A DNA stretch of 64,000 nucleotides from Zhengitettix transpicula (GCA_037074705.1 CM073590.1:91194947-91258946), one strand, 5' to 3'; counted from the stretch's first letter, positions 36,081-48,864 are shown. Notes: generated from the letters alone by a model not told the origin. A program made the numbers and translations.

Positions 36081-36513
36081 AAGAGTATTTTTACATCTTG
36101 TGGTACCTGAGTATTAAAAGTACCGGTTTTTAAGCTTCTTAAAAGTAAGTGTGTTTATTTAAGGTAACCGTGGATGTTTTGACTCGTTTAAAGTACAGTG
36201 ATTATCATACCATTAAATGATAAATTAACATTCCGTCGGCATACGTAGGGTAGGCTTGAAAAGGTAAATGTTCGAAAAATTATCGCTTTTTATGCCCGTT
36301 AAATCACGTGTTGACCTCACAGCTATTCATTGATAATAATTCAATTCATTTCGTATTACGTGTTTCAGAATATGGGCGAATGAATTTGCTACAAAAACTT
36401 CCTTTTCGGCATTGAAAACTGTACATTATGAAATCCAAATTGCATTTATCAGTTCCTATTCGATGGCAATATCTTAATGAAAGAACAAGTATGTGTTAGG
36501 TAAGAATTAAATT

Positions 36514-36960
36514 ATTAATAATTCATTACTTAGAAAATCCCCTTTCAGAAAATTAAAATTGAAAGCTTATAGGTCGTGTGTAGTTGGTGTTACAGATTGT
36601 GTAGTGTAGTTGTTATTACAGATTGAAATGTTTACGAATAGAAATGATGGTTGTAGAAACAATCTGAAAAGATAAGTTATATATAAAAAATTATTACACC
36701 ACTCACAAATTAAATATTATATTATTATTATATATTACAAATTTTATATGCATTGTTAAGAACCAGTAATCACTAGGTAATACCAATATTTAATTTGTGA
36801 GTGGTGTAATAATTTTTGATATATAACTTATCTTTTCAGATTGTTTATACAACCATCATTTCTATTCGTAAACATTTCAATCTGTAATAACAACTACACA
36901 CGACCTATAAGCTTTCAATTTTAATTTTCTGAAAGGGGATTTTCTAAGTAATTATTTATT
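36514..36960. mobile_element. ~450-bp foldback element (long inverted arms)
   Basis: Left arm 36514-36718 and right arm 36785-36960 are reverse complements over ~175 bp with few mismatches, around a ~65-bp AT-rich centre. The left arm is ~29 bp longer, because a TTACAGATTG-containing segment is duplicated (GTGTTACAGATTGTGTAGTG, then TTATTACAGATTGAAATG). Resembles a foldback or MITE. No coding sequence. Its own TSD was not resolved. Confidence 0.8.
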
Positions 36961-39135
36961 ACTAAATACATCTATAAATTTGGAACAATATTATTTTGTT
37001 ATTTTAATTTATACGTCAATTAAAAACTTTAAAAATTATTGTAGAAAATTAGTTCGTAAAACAGTTTTACTTTTCTGCATAGAAGCCTGAAACATTCGTC
37101 GGAAAGCTTATAATTCTACGCAGCTTCTGGGCAAATACGGATTACATGGAGTTATACGTTCGTGCGTTGGAACATTAAATAGCTCATTATGTTTACTTAA
37201 TGTATTGCGTAGCAATGTTCTCCACCTAATATAATATATTTGCAACACAAACTCAAATTATAATCTTCATTTTCATATCTCTTTTGCTTTCCTTAAAAGA
37301 AAAAATAATCAATGTGAAAATTTTCAACGTAATAATTTTAAATAAACAACCCCTTTAGCGTCTTGACCTACCGGAACGTGCGTCAGAATGACTTTTTCAG
37401 TGACATTTCCGGTTTTTAGAACTGGAACGTAGTCAGATTAGCGATTCTCCTTTAGCCATAACACCTGTTTCCATGACTGTGATGAAGACACATATCCATG
37501 CCTATGCCGGGATCCGAAACCGGAACCTCTGCGATCCTTACACTACAGCAAATAGCATTTCAGGACACGAAGGGAATAAAACAACAAACGAATCAGTGTC
37601 CATAATGATAGCTGATAAATTCTTGCGATAATTGAAAATTTTATATAGAAGTAATAGAATTCTTGAGTTAAAAATAAAGCACTTCTCACCGGAACACTAA
37701 TTTTACGAAATTAATTAATGGCCAATTTTCACAAACATTCAACTGAAAACAAAGTGTCGTAATTATCAATAAAAATAATTAATCTTTAGTAAAATAATTC
37801 ATGTTTATTTACTATCAATATTTTCCGTTAATGTTTCAAAAATGATATGCTTTAATATTTTTCTTGAATATTATTTTTCCGAATGTAAATATTAGATCCG
37901 TTACAAGACTAACCTGTAAACAACTGGTTGCATTAAACGTTGTAGATAACGTTACCATCGGTTGATTGAATTGTTTAAGTTACATAAATTGCCCATATAA
38001 AGACTTCAAAATCGTTGTTTTGAAATAGCATACAGTATTATAAAAGCCAAATCCAAAATTTTCTTGGAAGTTATAATAAATACCATTTAAATACAAAGAA
38101 GGTCGACAAGAAAATATTCATATTAAAATATAGTACGTAAAATGATATTAATCGTTTGATTTATTGTAATGAGAGGAGTTTTTTTTCATCGGCAATAATT
38201 GTCGTTTTGAGTGTTAAAATTAATAAGGTGATCTGGTTTTTTGTCAAGAGGCGATATATACCCATTTTAACTTACTCCAATCGAGTTAGTTCTATAAGAC
38301 AACCATTATAATGTACTTATCACTTAAATCAAACCTTCTTGTACAGACGAACCAACTACAGATGTAATTAAAGAAAGTCATGTTTGAAGAATGACGAATT
38401 GAATCTTCAATCATATTCCAAAACCTTGATTATTTTTGTATACCAGTAACCTGGTTTATATTAAAACATTTTGTTCCGAAGGCAGTAAATGTGTTCAACG
38501 ATTTTCAAGTTAGTTCCATCCGGTTGAGCTCCATTTGTTACCGTAATTGCCTTGAATTAATTTATGCACTGACATTTGTGCCAGCCGCTTGTCATCGAAC
38601 CTACAAATAACTGATTCAAGCAATTAGATTTGTTTTTAATGAGCCAATAATTTAAATCACATTACATCAGCTGAATTTCCACTATAATTGGCAGATACGC
38701 ATCGAAAGTGGAGATTTTTTGGATAAAAATAAATCACTCTTTCGAGAACGATAAATTGCAATATTTCAACGATGAAATGTCGCGGGCTGGTACTAATTAT
38801 AGAAAAATATTCGCATTGACGTAAAAGCAGTAATTGTAATTCTCGATTAATGTAGTTGTATGCAAATTTTCAAACATGAAGATATTGCAAACCGCTTGTA
38901 ATTTTTACTTGTAATTCTTATTATGCTATTGGTTACATACGCACGCCACATTACCTCCGCAGATAGACACCTTTCAATCATGGACACATTAATGTGATTA
39001 TGCGTTTCTTCAGAAAAAAATTAGTTCATAACATTTTTTTCGATTCCCTAAATTTTTTTACATACAGTTTCATTACAAATACCGTGAAATTAATATATGG
39101 GCACATTTAATCATATAATGCTTTATTATTCTCCC
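36961..39135. other. Intronic non-coding sequence
   Basis: No gene. The part at about 38480-38780 is repeat-free and of more balanced composition, with several TAAT cores (CCTTGAATTAATTTATGC, CAGCTGAATTTCC), so it is a candidate regulatory stretch on composition only. Confidence 0.3.
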
Positions 39136-39146
39136 GTTATATATAT

Positions 39147-40127
39147 ATATATTGTAATAATCAACTATTAGTCGTTTAATTTGCCCCACGTTGTGGTAGC
39201 CATTTAATGTAATAATCAAAATGGACAGTTTAATTAACTTAAAAGATTATGAAAAATTAACTAACAAAATAATTATTTATTTATTCACTTGTGGCTTCCA
39301 AAAGTTAAAACAATTACAATCAAATTAAGATCTCGTCTCTCAGGGTCTCCACTGGGTTGGATAATTAACAGAAAAGTGATTTAATAAACTGATTAACAAT
39401 TCAAATAAAATTTACCAAAAACAACATGTCGATAAATGAAAGAAAACTAAATGTAAATTAATTTAACTTGATCGAAATAAAAAATGAACGAAATCTGTCT
39501 ACCCTTTTAGTTATCGTTTACAAATATTTATATAAAAGTTTTGGTTACTCACATAATGTCCGACTGGTACCAGAATTATTTTTTAGCTTCAACACTACAC
39601 TTTAAATGCCAATTTTTATTACACTGATTCTAATTTCCTCACAGATTTTACACATACGCTGTCGAAATGCACATACTCAGTTCTCAGGAACGTCGGATGA
39701 TCGTCTCCTAATCGGTCAGCTATCGGATTTTGGGTTCCCTCAATGCAAAATTGTTCAATTTTTATAATGAAACAACCTTTGCTTCACCGTTGGCTAGTTG
39801 TTAGAAAATCTCTCTGTCCAACTGTCTGCTTGCTTACAGGAACTCACGATTTGCAGAGTTTAGACTTTTCCTGTTTTTTTTTTCGATTTGGATCGAACTG
39901 CTAAGTATCTCGGTGAATATTTGTTATAATGTCTCTTCTCTCGTGGCTGGTAGTAGACGTAGACTAACTTTACTTTTGCGTGCACAATCGCCATTTCGGC
40001 TCTTCAACAAAGGAACAGAGCTCAGCGCTATTGTCGCTTTGGTCGCTGAATACCGCTACAATTCATTTATCAAAACAATTCAAATTATCCCTAATCAATT
40101 AATGGCCAATTACCTATTGCTACAATA
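39147..40127 (-). mobile_element. LTR-like element 'L' copy 3 (~1.0 kb)
   Basis: Begins ATATTGTAATAATCAAC and ends CCTATTGCTACAATATATAT. Core phrase CTCTCAGGGTCTCCACTGGG, then TAGTTATCGTTTACAAATAT and CGACTGGTACCAG, matching copy 1 closely. The mariner relic abuts its right end. TTTATT at 39277 gives a polyadenylation-like AATAAA on the minus strand. Confidence 0.5.
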
Positions 40128-40133
40128 TATATA

Positions 40134-40800
40134 AGGCGTGTCCCAAAGTATCTTTTTGGAAAAATCTCATAAAATCATTGTATTCAAAACAAAATTTATT
40201 CAGACATATGTCATAGGTTGAATCCAACTTTTGTGTGGCCTCGTAATAGAAAGTCAGTCACTGTTGAACATCAGTTTTCGCGTCGTCATCTCTGTAAAAC
40301 GCCTTCCTCCAAAATTACTCTTCAAGTTAAAGAAAAAGTGGTATTCGGAAGGTGCGAGATCGGGCATGTACGGCGGGTGATCAAACTGCTCCCTACCGAA
40401 ATGTTGAATAAAGTTTTGAATGACGTCAGCAGAATGGGGACGTGCATTGTCATGAAGCAGCACAATGCCTTGACTGAGTGAGTATTCCACGCCTTCTGTT
40501 TTGAATTGCGAGCTTAATGTTTCACAGTGACGTACCACATTGATGGTTTCAGCTCTGGAAAGGAACTCAACAAGCATAATGTCCTGTATGCCCCAGAACA
40601 CACTGCACATGATTTTTTGTACTGACAACGTTCTTTTGAATTTTTGTTTTTTGAGGGATCCTGAGTGCCTCCACTCTACCGAATCTTGTTCTAATTCTGG
40701 AGTAACAAACCAAAATTTCATCACCGGACACAATCTCCGACATCACTGTACCGGTTAATGTAAAATCATTGCCAAGTTGATTCACTTTGTCAACATACGT
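40134..40800 (-). pseudogene. Mariner transposase relic, catalytic core
   Basis: The minus strand encodes VSGDEILVCY (about 40710-40730, first catalytic Asp), then in another frame SVEWRHSGSLKKQKFKRT, KIMCSVFWGIQDIMLVEFL, LLHDNARPHSAD (second catalytic Asp) and DHPPYMPDLAPSEYHFFF. In mariners (DD34D) the third acidic residue lies in PSDYH. Here it is PSEYH, so Asp is Glu. A frameshift separates the first Asp from the rest. The left end, AAGGCGTGTCCCAAAGTATC, looks like a mariner end. No N-terminal half follows upstream, where an opposing mariner tail is found instead. Dead element. Confidence 0.85.
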
Positions 40801-40844
40801 ATTAATTTTCGGAACCCAACGGGATCAGAAAAAAAATTGTGTTC

Positions 40845-41015
40845 AAAAGTGGTTGTTTTCTTTGTCGGCACCTTTCTATTAAGAGGGATACAAAACTTCG
40901 TTTCCCGCTGTGACAAATGTCTGAACAATGGTGGCAACTATGTAAAAAAAATGCTTTAAGAATTGCTCGTTCACGTAAAAATAAATTTTGTTTTAAAAGA
41001 AATGATTTTATAAGT
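40845..41015 (+). pseudogene. Second mariner transposase relic, C-terminal tail
   Basis: On the + strand, LLRGIQNFVSRCDKCLNNGG then NYVKKML matches the C-terminus of irritans-type mariner transposases (pattern GIxKLVxRxDKCLNxxGNYVEK). It points the opposite way to the relic at 40134-40800, so two different mariner copies are joined here. Confidence 0.6.
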
Positions 41016-42045
41016 TTTTTCAAAACGTTTCTTACTTTCCAGAAACGCTTGTAGAGATCAACAATTTGTAATGTACGCTTTACTTAAATTTTTCTTTAAT
41101 ATTATTGTGGGCGTAATTATTGAGGCCAGAGCATTATTTGACGCAATAATGGAGAGACTGCAAATGTTTCTACGCGATTAATGTCGGAAAAGCGATGTAA
41201 TACGCACAGAACTTTGGCGAAAACATTCAGTAATTTGTGGGAGCCTTGACGAGTGTGTTTTTGGAGCCTGACCAGGGTGGTCTTAGTGGTTTGACGGCTT
41301 GATGAATGAGTCTGTTTTGAGAGACTGACCAGTGTTAGTCTTGGCGAAAGAGTGTGTTGATCATGGACTATGAAACTGGTTTAGAGTGTAAACCATAATG
41401 TTTTGAAGCTTGTCTTGGGGACTTAAAACAATCTAAAAAAAATAGGACGTCGTAAAGTTTCTGAACAGAGAGGCGACGTAATTTTGTGATGTGAAATGAT
41501 ATGTCCTGTTAATTAAATATTTTCTTTAAAATAAATAACTGTTGACTTCTCAATTCGGTACCGAAGCAGCGCTAAATGAAGTAGTATGTGCAAACTTTGT
41601 TTCTTAAACTTTTACGTAACTATAATTTACTGTCAGAATTCTCTAGACTTGTCAGATAACTCTAGTTTTTTGTTAGGTTGTTTTTTACAATTTTGTTTTT
41701 GTAAAATTTAATTTGTATTTCTTTTGTAATTCTATTGGTGGAAATTGCAGTTCGGTATCACTATTAGAGGCCCAGTAAGTGGCTCTAATGATATGAATAT
41801 CATTAAAGTTATGCATTTTAAAAAAATATGTACATAAATTAAAGTAAATCGAAATTGTAATACATAAATGTTTTTTCTGTATTTAAAAGGAAAAATTCAA
41901 TCAATTATTTTTTCCTTTCTTTAATTTGGATACCACATAATTTATCTGCAGCGTGGTGGCATTTTTTATTATCATATGTTTTTAATATTACATAATTTGG
42001 CACCGCAACGTATGGGCACTTTGTTAACTTCCCTAATAGCAATAA
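41016..42045. other. Intronic non-coding sequence
   Basis: A GAGTGTGTTTT/GAGTCTGTTTTGAGAG-type phrase repeats near 41250 and 41310, a weak local duplication (GACCAG.GT.(G)GTCTT). No gene seen. Confidence 0.35.
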
Positions 42046-42520
42046 TATATATATATATTGTAATATATTTTGTCATTCGTCCTCGGATGAGGAAATAAGA
42101 TGTGTGAATACATGAAAATACAGATGTTATAATAAACAATGTGCTACCCCCCTTTATTATTATTTTTATTTAGACGAAAACATTGACAAGAAGTAGAAAT
42201 AACTTATTTATTTTCGTTTACCACTCACACTGTCAAGTGTTATCTTTTTCTTCTTCTGAACTTCGAGAATTTGTGACAGTCAGGATATCACGTGGAGTAA
42301 ATATCAGAATAACCATATTCAAACAACTATTAAAACATTTATGAACATTAAATTACAGAATATTTATTTAACCAGAGTACGTAAATGAGAAATTCTTCCT
42401 TTAAATTTAATATAAACATACAATTGTCACTAGGTGCCAGAATTAGCAATTCAAGACCAGATATATTTATTAGTTACATTAGTCCTCGGCTGAGAAAATA
42501 GGACAAGTCATATTGATATT
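42046..42520. repeat. Repeat with CCTCGG hairpin motif, two partial copies
   Basis: ATATATTGTAATATATTTTG at 42048 has the same terminus as the L elements. CATTCGTCCTCGGATGAGG at 42073 and CATTAGTCCTCGGCTGAGAA at 42477 share a small hairpin, which recurs at 59697 (TTAGTCCTCGATCGAGAAAT) and, weaker, near 59821. Possibly ends of a distinct LTR or TIR family. Unclassified. Confidence 0.35.
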
Positions 42521-44001
42521 ACTAACAAATGTTAATATAATGAGATATGCATAAATGCACTAGATGTTTAAGACTATCAATAGTGATATAAAGAATTTAC
42601 AGTGTACATATTTGAAATTACATGAAATAGGATCAGGGAAAATAAAGGAATACTACTTATATGTAAATAAGAGAGAATATGTTTGGATTACAGAACATTA
42701 CAAGGTAAGAAATCATAAAAATAAAGTAAGGAATAAAAATATAATTGTAAGCTGAACACTTCACAAATAACATTAAAGGTTTGAAAAAATAACACTGAAC
42801 TGCACAAATAAAACTCCCATTTGTATATCATCTTCTTGTATTGATGAGCATTCAAAGTGTTGTCGCCTCCGGAAGAATTTATCTGGCAGCTCAGTGACTG
42901 AAAATCTCGAATGAAATAAACAATTGTGAAGTATCAGTTGGACATACAGACAATAAAATATTATATTAGTTTTCCATAAATTAACCAGTATCTACTAGGG
43001 AGATAATGTGTTTGGCTCAGTACGATTTACAAATTCAATAACAGAGTAATACGCCACTATTGAGCACAGTTTTGCATTTCTTAATAAATACGTTGTAACT
43101 TCTTACGCTTTTGATCCTAAGAGGGAGACATCTAAATAGCTTTATTCCTTTTTATTCACTATCAAAAAGTCAGAGATGATGTTTGTCTATCCGTAATGTC
43201 ACCCGGTTTCTGGTATTATATTCATGCAATTCCCCGTTGGTAACAAATAGACTTTGATTTCGTTTTACGAATTTTAAAGGATCAAAGGATGTTATCAAGT
43301 AATTTGTGAAATAAACCGTTCAGATTAATCACACATTTAATAATTAAACACCACGGCTAAATCCTCAATTATTCAAACCTAAATTTGTCAGTTATTTATG
43401 AATGAATTTAGAATTTATATTTTCACTCATAATCTGCAGACAGCCTCTCCCTTCAAACGTCAACACATTTCTGTTCATATTCCCATCATAATCGTATCCC
43501 CTGACACTGCTGACTACTCTCCTGCCAATCATAAAATTTGTCATTCAACTATGAACCAATCTCAACATTCTTCACATTTCAGGCTAAGCTCTCTTTCAGC
43601 GAAACACCAGCAATTAAACGTTCGCCTAATCCAAATAATGTCGTCGGTTTATCAGCAATTAATGGAAACTCAATCATAATCACAAAGAAAAATGTTGAAC
43701 GGCAAGAAATCTGACCTCCTTTCCTCTCTCGGAGCGGTAAATAAAACAAGCCAATAAAAACTATCGGAAAACGAAATAGAATGTCTGCCAATGGATAACA
43801 TGCAATGCAATCTAAATCTTGACTGGAAAAATAAATTTACAGTAACGATCAGTAAATGCGTGTGCTCAGTAAAACTCTCCTTTAAATAGTGCATTCTAGG
43901 ATAAATATTTAAATTCCATAAAACACCCAGTCAGAACCTTGTAATATATTTTGCTTAAAGATTACCCAAATAAATGTTCACATGATTTCAAGTTAAATTA
44001 A
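42521..44001. other. Intronic non-coding sequence
   Basis: No gene. The 43400-43800 part is repeat-free and less AT-rich. Open frames there overlap on both strands and have no recognisable domain. Confidence 0.35.
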
Positions 44002-44158
44002 TTTATAATCGTTCAGACTTTATTCTTCTGGTTTGCTTACATTTGGGCCTTTAGCTGTCATATAGTTAAAGCAGCCAGTTCTGTTAATAGATTGGCTGAT
44101 CGTTATATAAAGGCCAACGTAAACAAACCAGAACAGTTAACTCTGAACGATTTATAAT
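44002..44158. mobile_element. ~157-bp hairpin MITE
   Basis: Left arm ATAATCGTTCAGACTTTATT then CTTCTGGTTTGCTTAC and GGGCCTTTA. The right arm in reverse complement is ATTATAAATCGTTCAGAGTT, then CTGGTTTGTTTACGTTGGCC. Arms of ~55 bp, imperfect, with a ~50-bp centre. No coding capacity. Confidence 0.7.
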
Positions 44159-45029
44159 ATGTATATAGTATTACCTTGACGAATGAGAACTTACAGGTAC
44201 GCATGACTCATGTAAAGTTTTTATTATGTAAGCGCACATATAATGATTATATTTCAACTGTGTTGTTTTATTGTAGATGAATATGACCTAGTAATGCTTG
44301 AAAATTTTGTGTTACTTGACACGCCGGCTAAATACTTAAATTTAACCTGATATCGTGTGAGCCTTTTTTTTGTATCCTTTCATCAAAATATTAAATTTCT
44401 TTGTACACTTGTGTGCATAACTATGCTGGAAGGGGTTTCAAACAAATAATATACCTCTGGTTTTGTTTTCTGTAGGAATATGTTTCTATTTACAATTTTC
44501 AAATTACAAGCTCTTCATTAAATCAATTGGCATAGTTTACTATTAAACATGTCGAGATAATATAATATAATAAACCCAATGTATTTTTAATATATATTAG
44601 TATTTACTACATAATATGCTTAGTTTATAGCAACGAAACGGTACATAAATATAATAGAATCAAATAAACAGTATGTATCTATTAACTAGAGTTGACATTA
44701 TTTTACTTGATCACTTCAATGGTAGTGATGTCTGTTATTTTACTAATAAAGAATAATAAGACTATTATAAATGTACAAAGAAATGATTGATTAATATGAT
44801 CACATTTTTTAATTTGTTATTTATTAATTAATAATTTCAATTGATTTTCGATTTTCTGAAAAGTACAAATAATTCGAATATGATAATTATTTTGTAAAAA
44901 AGTAAATACTTCTGTACTAATCTAATTTTGTAAATGATTAATTACAAATCACGGAACTTTTTGTCTTTAAGAATTGTAATTATTTAATTTCTTTTCATCT
45001 TCGCATTTTGTTACGTAATTTCAGAAAAA

Positions 45030-45440
45030 AGTAAGTTTTGTTTTATCACGACAATGCACCAGTTCACGCATTCATTAGCTCAATTGCAAAAAGAAACGAC
45101 GTATAAAATTAGTATTGATACCTCACACACCCTATTTGCCAGATTTAGCTTTGTATCCAAACTTGAAATAATGGCTCGGTGGTAAAAGATTTTCTATCAA
45201 AGATGAGTCTGCGGTTAATGGCTATTTTGCAGAGACCAACGACTCTTACTTTAAACAGGTTGTCGAAGCCACTGAACAAACTTGTCAAGCTAAAAGGCGA
45301 CTACGTTGAGAAACAAATATATTTTTCACTAACTTTTGTTTTTGTCTCCAATTTTGTGCAAATACTGTTTCATGCTTTGAATGTTTCCATTTACTTAAAA
45401 CAGAATCATAGGCCAGTATTTTATATGAAACACTCATAAT
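45030..45440 (+). pseudogene. Mariner transposase relic, C-terminal half
   Basis: A + frame reads LFYHDNAPVHAF, then IPHTPYLPDLALYP, KWLGGKRFSIKDE, VNGYFAETNDSYF, and in another frame KLVKLKGDYVEK. These match in order the second-Asp motif, the SPDLAPSDY motif, the WLGGKRF motif and the LKGDYVEK end of irritans-type mariners. The third catalytic Asp is lost (PDLALYP). Stops and shifts are present, and the N-terminal half is missing. Confidence 0.8.
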
Positions 45441-46466
45441 AATTAGTAAACCTAAATAGGATGAATGCCACTTGTGTAATAGAATGCCTTATAAAGCAAA
45501 TCTTGCGGAAAATTAATTTTGACTATGAGTGGAAGAATGAAGAAACTCCCGTATCCAGCAAAATTCTCCTTACAATATAATATTTTAGTTATCCATTAGG
45601 ATATTGCAATATGGAGATTGTATTTTCTCTTTATTCAAGATACAATTATTTTTTCAATTGACTATGATAAAGAACGTCATCTTTTTTATGTTTCAGCACT
45701 CCTATTTTTGATATATCCTATAGTTGAACATAGTCCTGAAATTTTCTTTCGACAAAGGAATGGAATTAAACTGCTGTCATAGTCAGATACTACAATGAAA
45801 CAAAAATATTTTTCTGCGGACTCCTGCAACAACAAAAAAACACGTAGAAATCTTTGTAACTGATCCCGTATAATTTGAGTGAATTTAAAAACATTTTCAT
45901 ATTGCTTTATTCGTTCTATTGTTATGTATATAATTCGTGTTGAAGCCTTGCATTGCAACGGACAACGATGGTGAAATTACTTACTGGTATATATATGGTT
46001 TCATTAAGCGTTACTGGACATGTTATATTACCTGACATTCAAGACAGTCTGTTATGTAGGCGTAAAATTAAAATGTGGTATACCGTCAATATAATAGTAA
46101 TTTATACGTTATGATGCATTTCAAATTATTCAAAATTTAAAACCGCAACTGACTGCGCCGACGACCTGCTGAGTTTGAGTGATTGCTCGTCCTCAGACAC
46201 ATAAATTCAGACTATTACGCAAATTTTCCTAATAATCACATAAAAAAATATTAATACGACAATTTATAAACTCTCTTTGAACTCAGGGTATACGTAGGTT
46301 ACAATTGTTATTAAAGTTGTCGATCGTTTGTATAAAGTTTTTGTCATCAGGACTTACATGTGATTTTGATATACAGACTTTATTTGTTTGCTGAATTGCT
46401 TATGTCAGCGGGCGGCTGGAGGCAGGGGAGTACACAGGATCGAGACACGGGATGGATAACAGGAAA

Positions 46467-46487
46467 TGACGTCATCAGTTGACGTCA
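46467..46487. promoter_or_regulatory. Two perfect CRE palindromes, 13-bp spacing
   Basis: TGACGTCA at 46467-46474 and again at 46480-46487. The spacing equals that of the pair at 34735/34748. Downstream of both pairs is an AT-rich ATTATGTAAA-type stretch. Could be intronic enhancer sites or part of a shared repeat. Confidence 0.4.
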
Positions 46488-47339
46488 CGCAGTCAACCCG
46501 ATACGATAATAGTTATCGTATTATGTAAATTAAACAATGTATTAAGAAACGCATCTGATATACGAATAGCACAATTCACAAATTTCTAATTAAAATATGA
46601 TAATCCTCATCTGCTTCTTGTACTCTATACTGACGGGAGATTAATACGAATATTATTTCATCTGTAACAACGCACAAGGCGTAGCAATAAAAAAATTAGT
46701 TCAATTATACGTAAAACTAGTACTAGTATTATATATGCAAATTAATTATTGTCCCTCATGTATTGTGTTTACGAAGAATTAAAATACTTCACAATGTTTT
46801 TCCTGTAATTCTTTGTATGCTGTTTCCCGATACACAGTCCCCAGTCTGATATATTAATTATCCTTCCCAAGAAGGCTATCATCGCAGACCATTATACTTA
46901 ACGCCCGAAAGTAACTACGATTCCAATTGAGTAAAACAGTGACTTCAAATGTCATGTCCCAGAGCGATTTGAAATATTTAACTAGCATAAGATTTTAATC
47001 TCCTCCAGACTTATGACGTTCCGAGATATTCCCGTGATCACTTCTTTAGTATTTAAGGGAATATATAAGTTTCTTCACTTAAGCTTAACTTTGTTCTAAC
47101 ACTTCCTCCAATTTTTTGGCCAGTACACCTTCTTCCTCAGGTAATGCTTCTTATGTTTTATAATAAGGGTTAATTAGAAGCGCACATCGCTATGTTCGTC
47201 TTCCATGGTTCCGTAGTAAGTTCCCATTCCAGATGTTCCACCATCACTGACCTTAGTTCAAATCCCATTTGAGTTCCCGTACCGATTTGAACATTATTTT
47301 GATTTAGTCAATCCGACCCAGATCCTGTAGATCCTCCAC

Positions 47340-47765
47340 TATTCATCAAACAAATTCCTACTTCTTAGTTTTACAGTATATGCTGCATCAGATCTGGCTT
47401 CTTTAAAATATTTTGCTTTACCTTTGGTTTCATTCAGTAATATTTTCTTCCTGGCCTGGTTTCTCTTCTCTATCACAAACTTGCACTGGTGTTCGAGCCA
47501 CGTTTCTCTTTCCTTTATTCTTGCTTGTTGTACCCTACAGAGTGTTCCAACACCTTCTTAATCGTTCTTTAAGAATCCTACACTCGTTCCTGTGCACTAA
47601 TCTCTGTTCTCCTTTTCCGCAGCGATGTAGTCGCTCAGCTCCCAGATTAAATACTGTTTTACTTACGATTTCTTCAAGTTATCAGCATCAAACTTGCGGG
47701 CACGTGGTTTACGAGTCCATTTCGTTGCCTCGATTGTTGGTGTTGATTTGAATTTCCGAGCCATT
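47340..47765 (-). pseudogene. LINE endonuclease-RT linker relic
   Basis: The minus strand reads TKWTRKPRARKFDADNLKK (about 47727-47670), then after stops KERETWLEHQCKFVIEKRN and QARKKILLNETKGKAKYFKE (about 47515-47400), ending RSRNLFDE. A Lys/Arg-rich linker of the form FVIEKRNxARKKxLxxxT.....YKxARxxA is typical of the region between endonuclease and RT in CR1/RTE-like LINEs. No catalytic domain is visible. Low-complexity basic helices could mimic this, hence moderate confidence. Confidence 0.5.
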
Positions 47766-48864
47766 ATTTTGACTTCCTAACAGAAAATGTTTTGTGCAGT
47801 CCCGGACTTAGTCCCACGTCCAATCACCGACATGAAGGACCAATGGACTGCTCTTCGCCAGGCTCCTACCCTTCAATCTGTCTGGTTTCGGTGGGTCTAC
47901 GACGAAATTAAGCCAGCATAGCACTCATGAGAGCACAGAAACCACCTCACCTTGATAGGATGGCAGTCCTGGTGTAGGAATGCATATCATCGGTTGATGA
48001 TAATTCCAGATCAGGACGAGAGTGAACCGGCATATATTCTGATAATTTCACCGCTGTTCGCAATGCATTTCTCGTCCACTACTTATTAAATATAGTGAAA
48101 CTATCGTATGGGACGTGCCAGTGTACTTTGTCTGACATTTCTGCAAAGTTTTGGCCGCGATTGCATTCGTCACCAAGGACTTTCTGATAAGAACCAAAAT
48201 AGCAATTAATGAATAAGAAAGATAGCCAATACAGACAAAAAAGGGTAATATAAATACCACACAACATTTCTGGGATCCTTGTGCCTTTCGTCAGGTGCGA
48301 AGAAGAGCCAAGAGCGACTCAACTGCACTTGCCAGTTGAGAAAACTCAAAAGACGTAATATTTTCATTTTTCATTTTAACAAAATAGCAATTCTTTCTCA
48401 TCCAACAAATTCACCCGACATTTTCCCAAATGACACTTTTCTATTCCCGAGAATGAATATCAACAGTTGAAAACATTCAAGCTTATGTTATTAAACACGC
48501 TCACAATGAAGAACTTCCGTGTAAAATTTTGTTCATGCTGGAACAATTTCGATAGCAGTATTTAAATACGGTCTAAGCATTCTAACTTTATTTTCCTGCA
48601 GTCTTTTTGAAACTCGTAAATAAAATAAAACCCTTAAACTGGATTTAACTAATACGAAACTGTTTTGTTAAGTTTTCTGATAAGCCATTTACACATTTTA
48701 TAATTATTAGAAGTCATGTAAATTATTGTGTGTTGTTTCTTGTTATCAATCCGTTACGCATTGTCGCTACAGAATCGGAATACAAGGAGTGAATTAGTTT
48801 CCTTATTTTACATCAATTATGTCTGGTAACCTGAATATTTAATTTGGTGTCTGTCTATTTCCAG

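Larger units (their letters stand above)
21970..48864 (+). other. ~26.9-kb phase-2 intron of the Side-like gene
   Basis: Bounded by CAG/GTAC at 21969/21970 and TTTCCAG/T at 48864/48865. Joining the exons completes an AGT Ser codon and preserves the Ig reading frame. The intron holds most of the transposon relics listed below, in both orientations. I saw no alternative exon that would also fit phase 2/2. Confidence 0.8.

Noticed and set aside
40218..40481. 87-codon + strand ORF and the neighbouring one at 40540-40758
   Set aside because: Antisense shadows of the minus-strand mariner transposase relic.
43398..43894. Overlapping ORFs of 70-93 codons on both strands
   Set aside because: No recognisable domain, no splice signals of note, and both strands open at once in a compositionally plain stretch.
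47413..47751. 112-codon + strand ORF
   Set aside because: It is the reverse-strand shadow of the Lys/Arg-rich LINE linker relic. Its Leu/Phe/Ser-rich content is what an antisense reading of such DNA gives.
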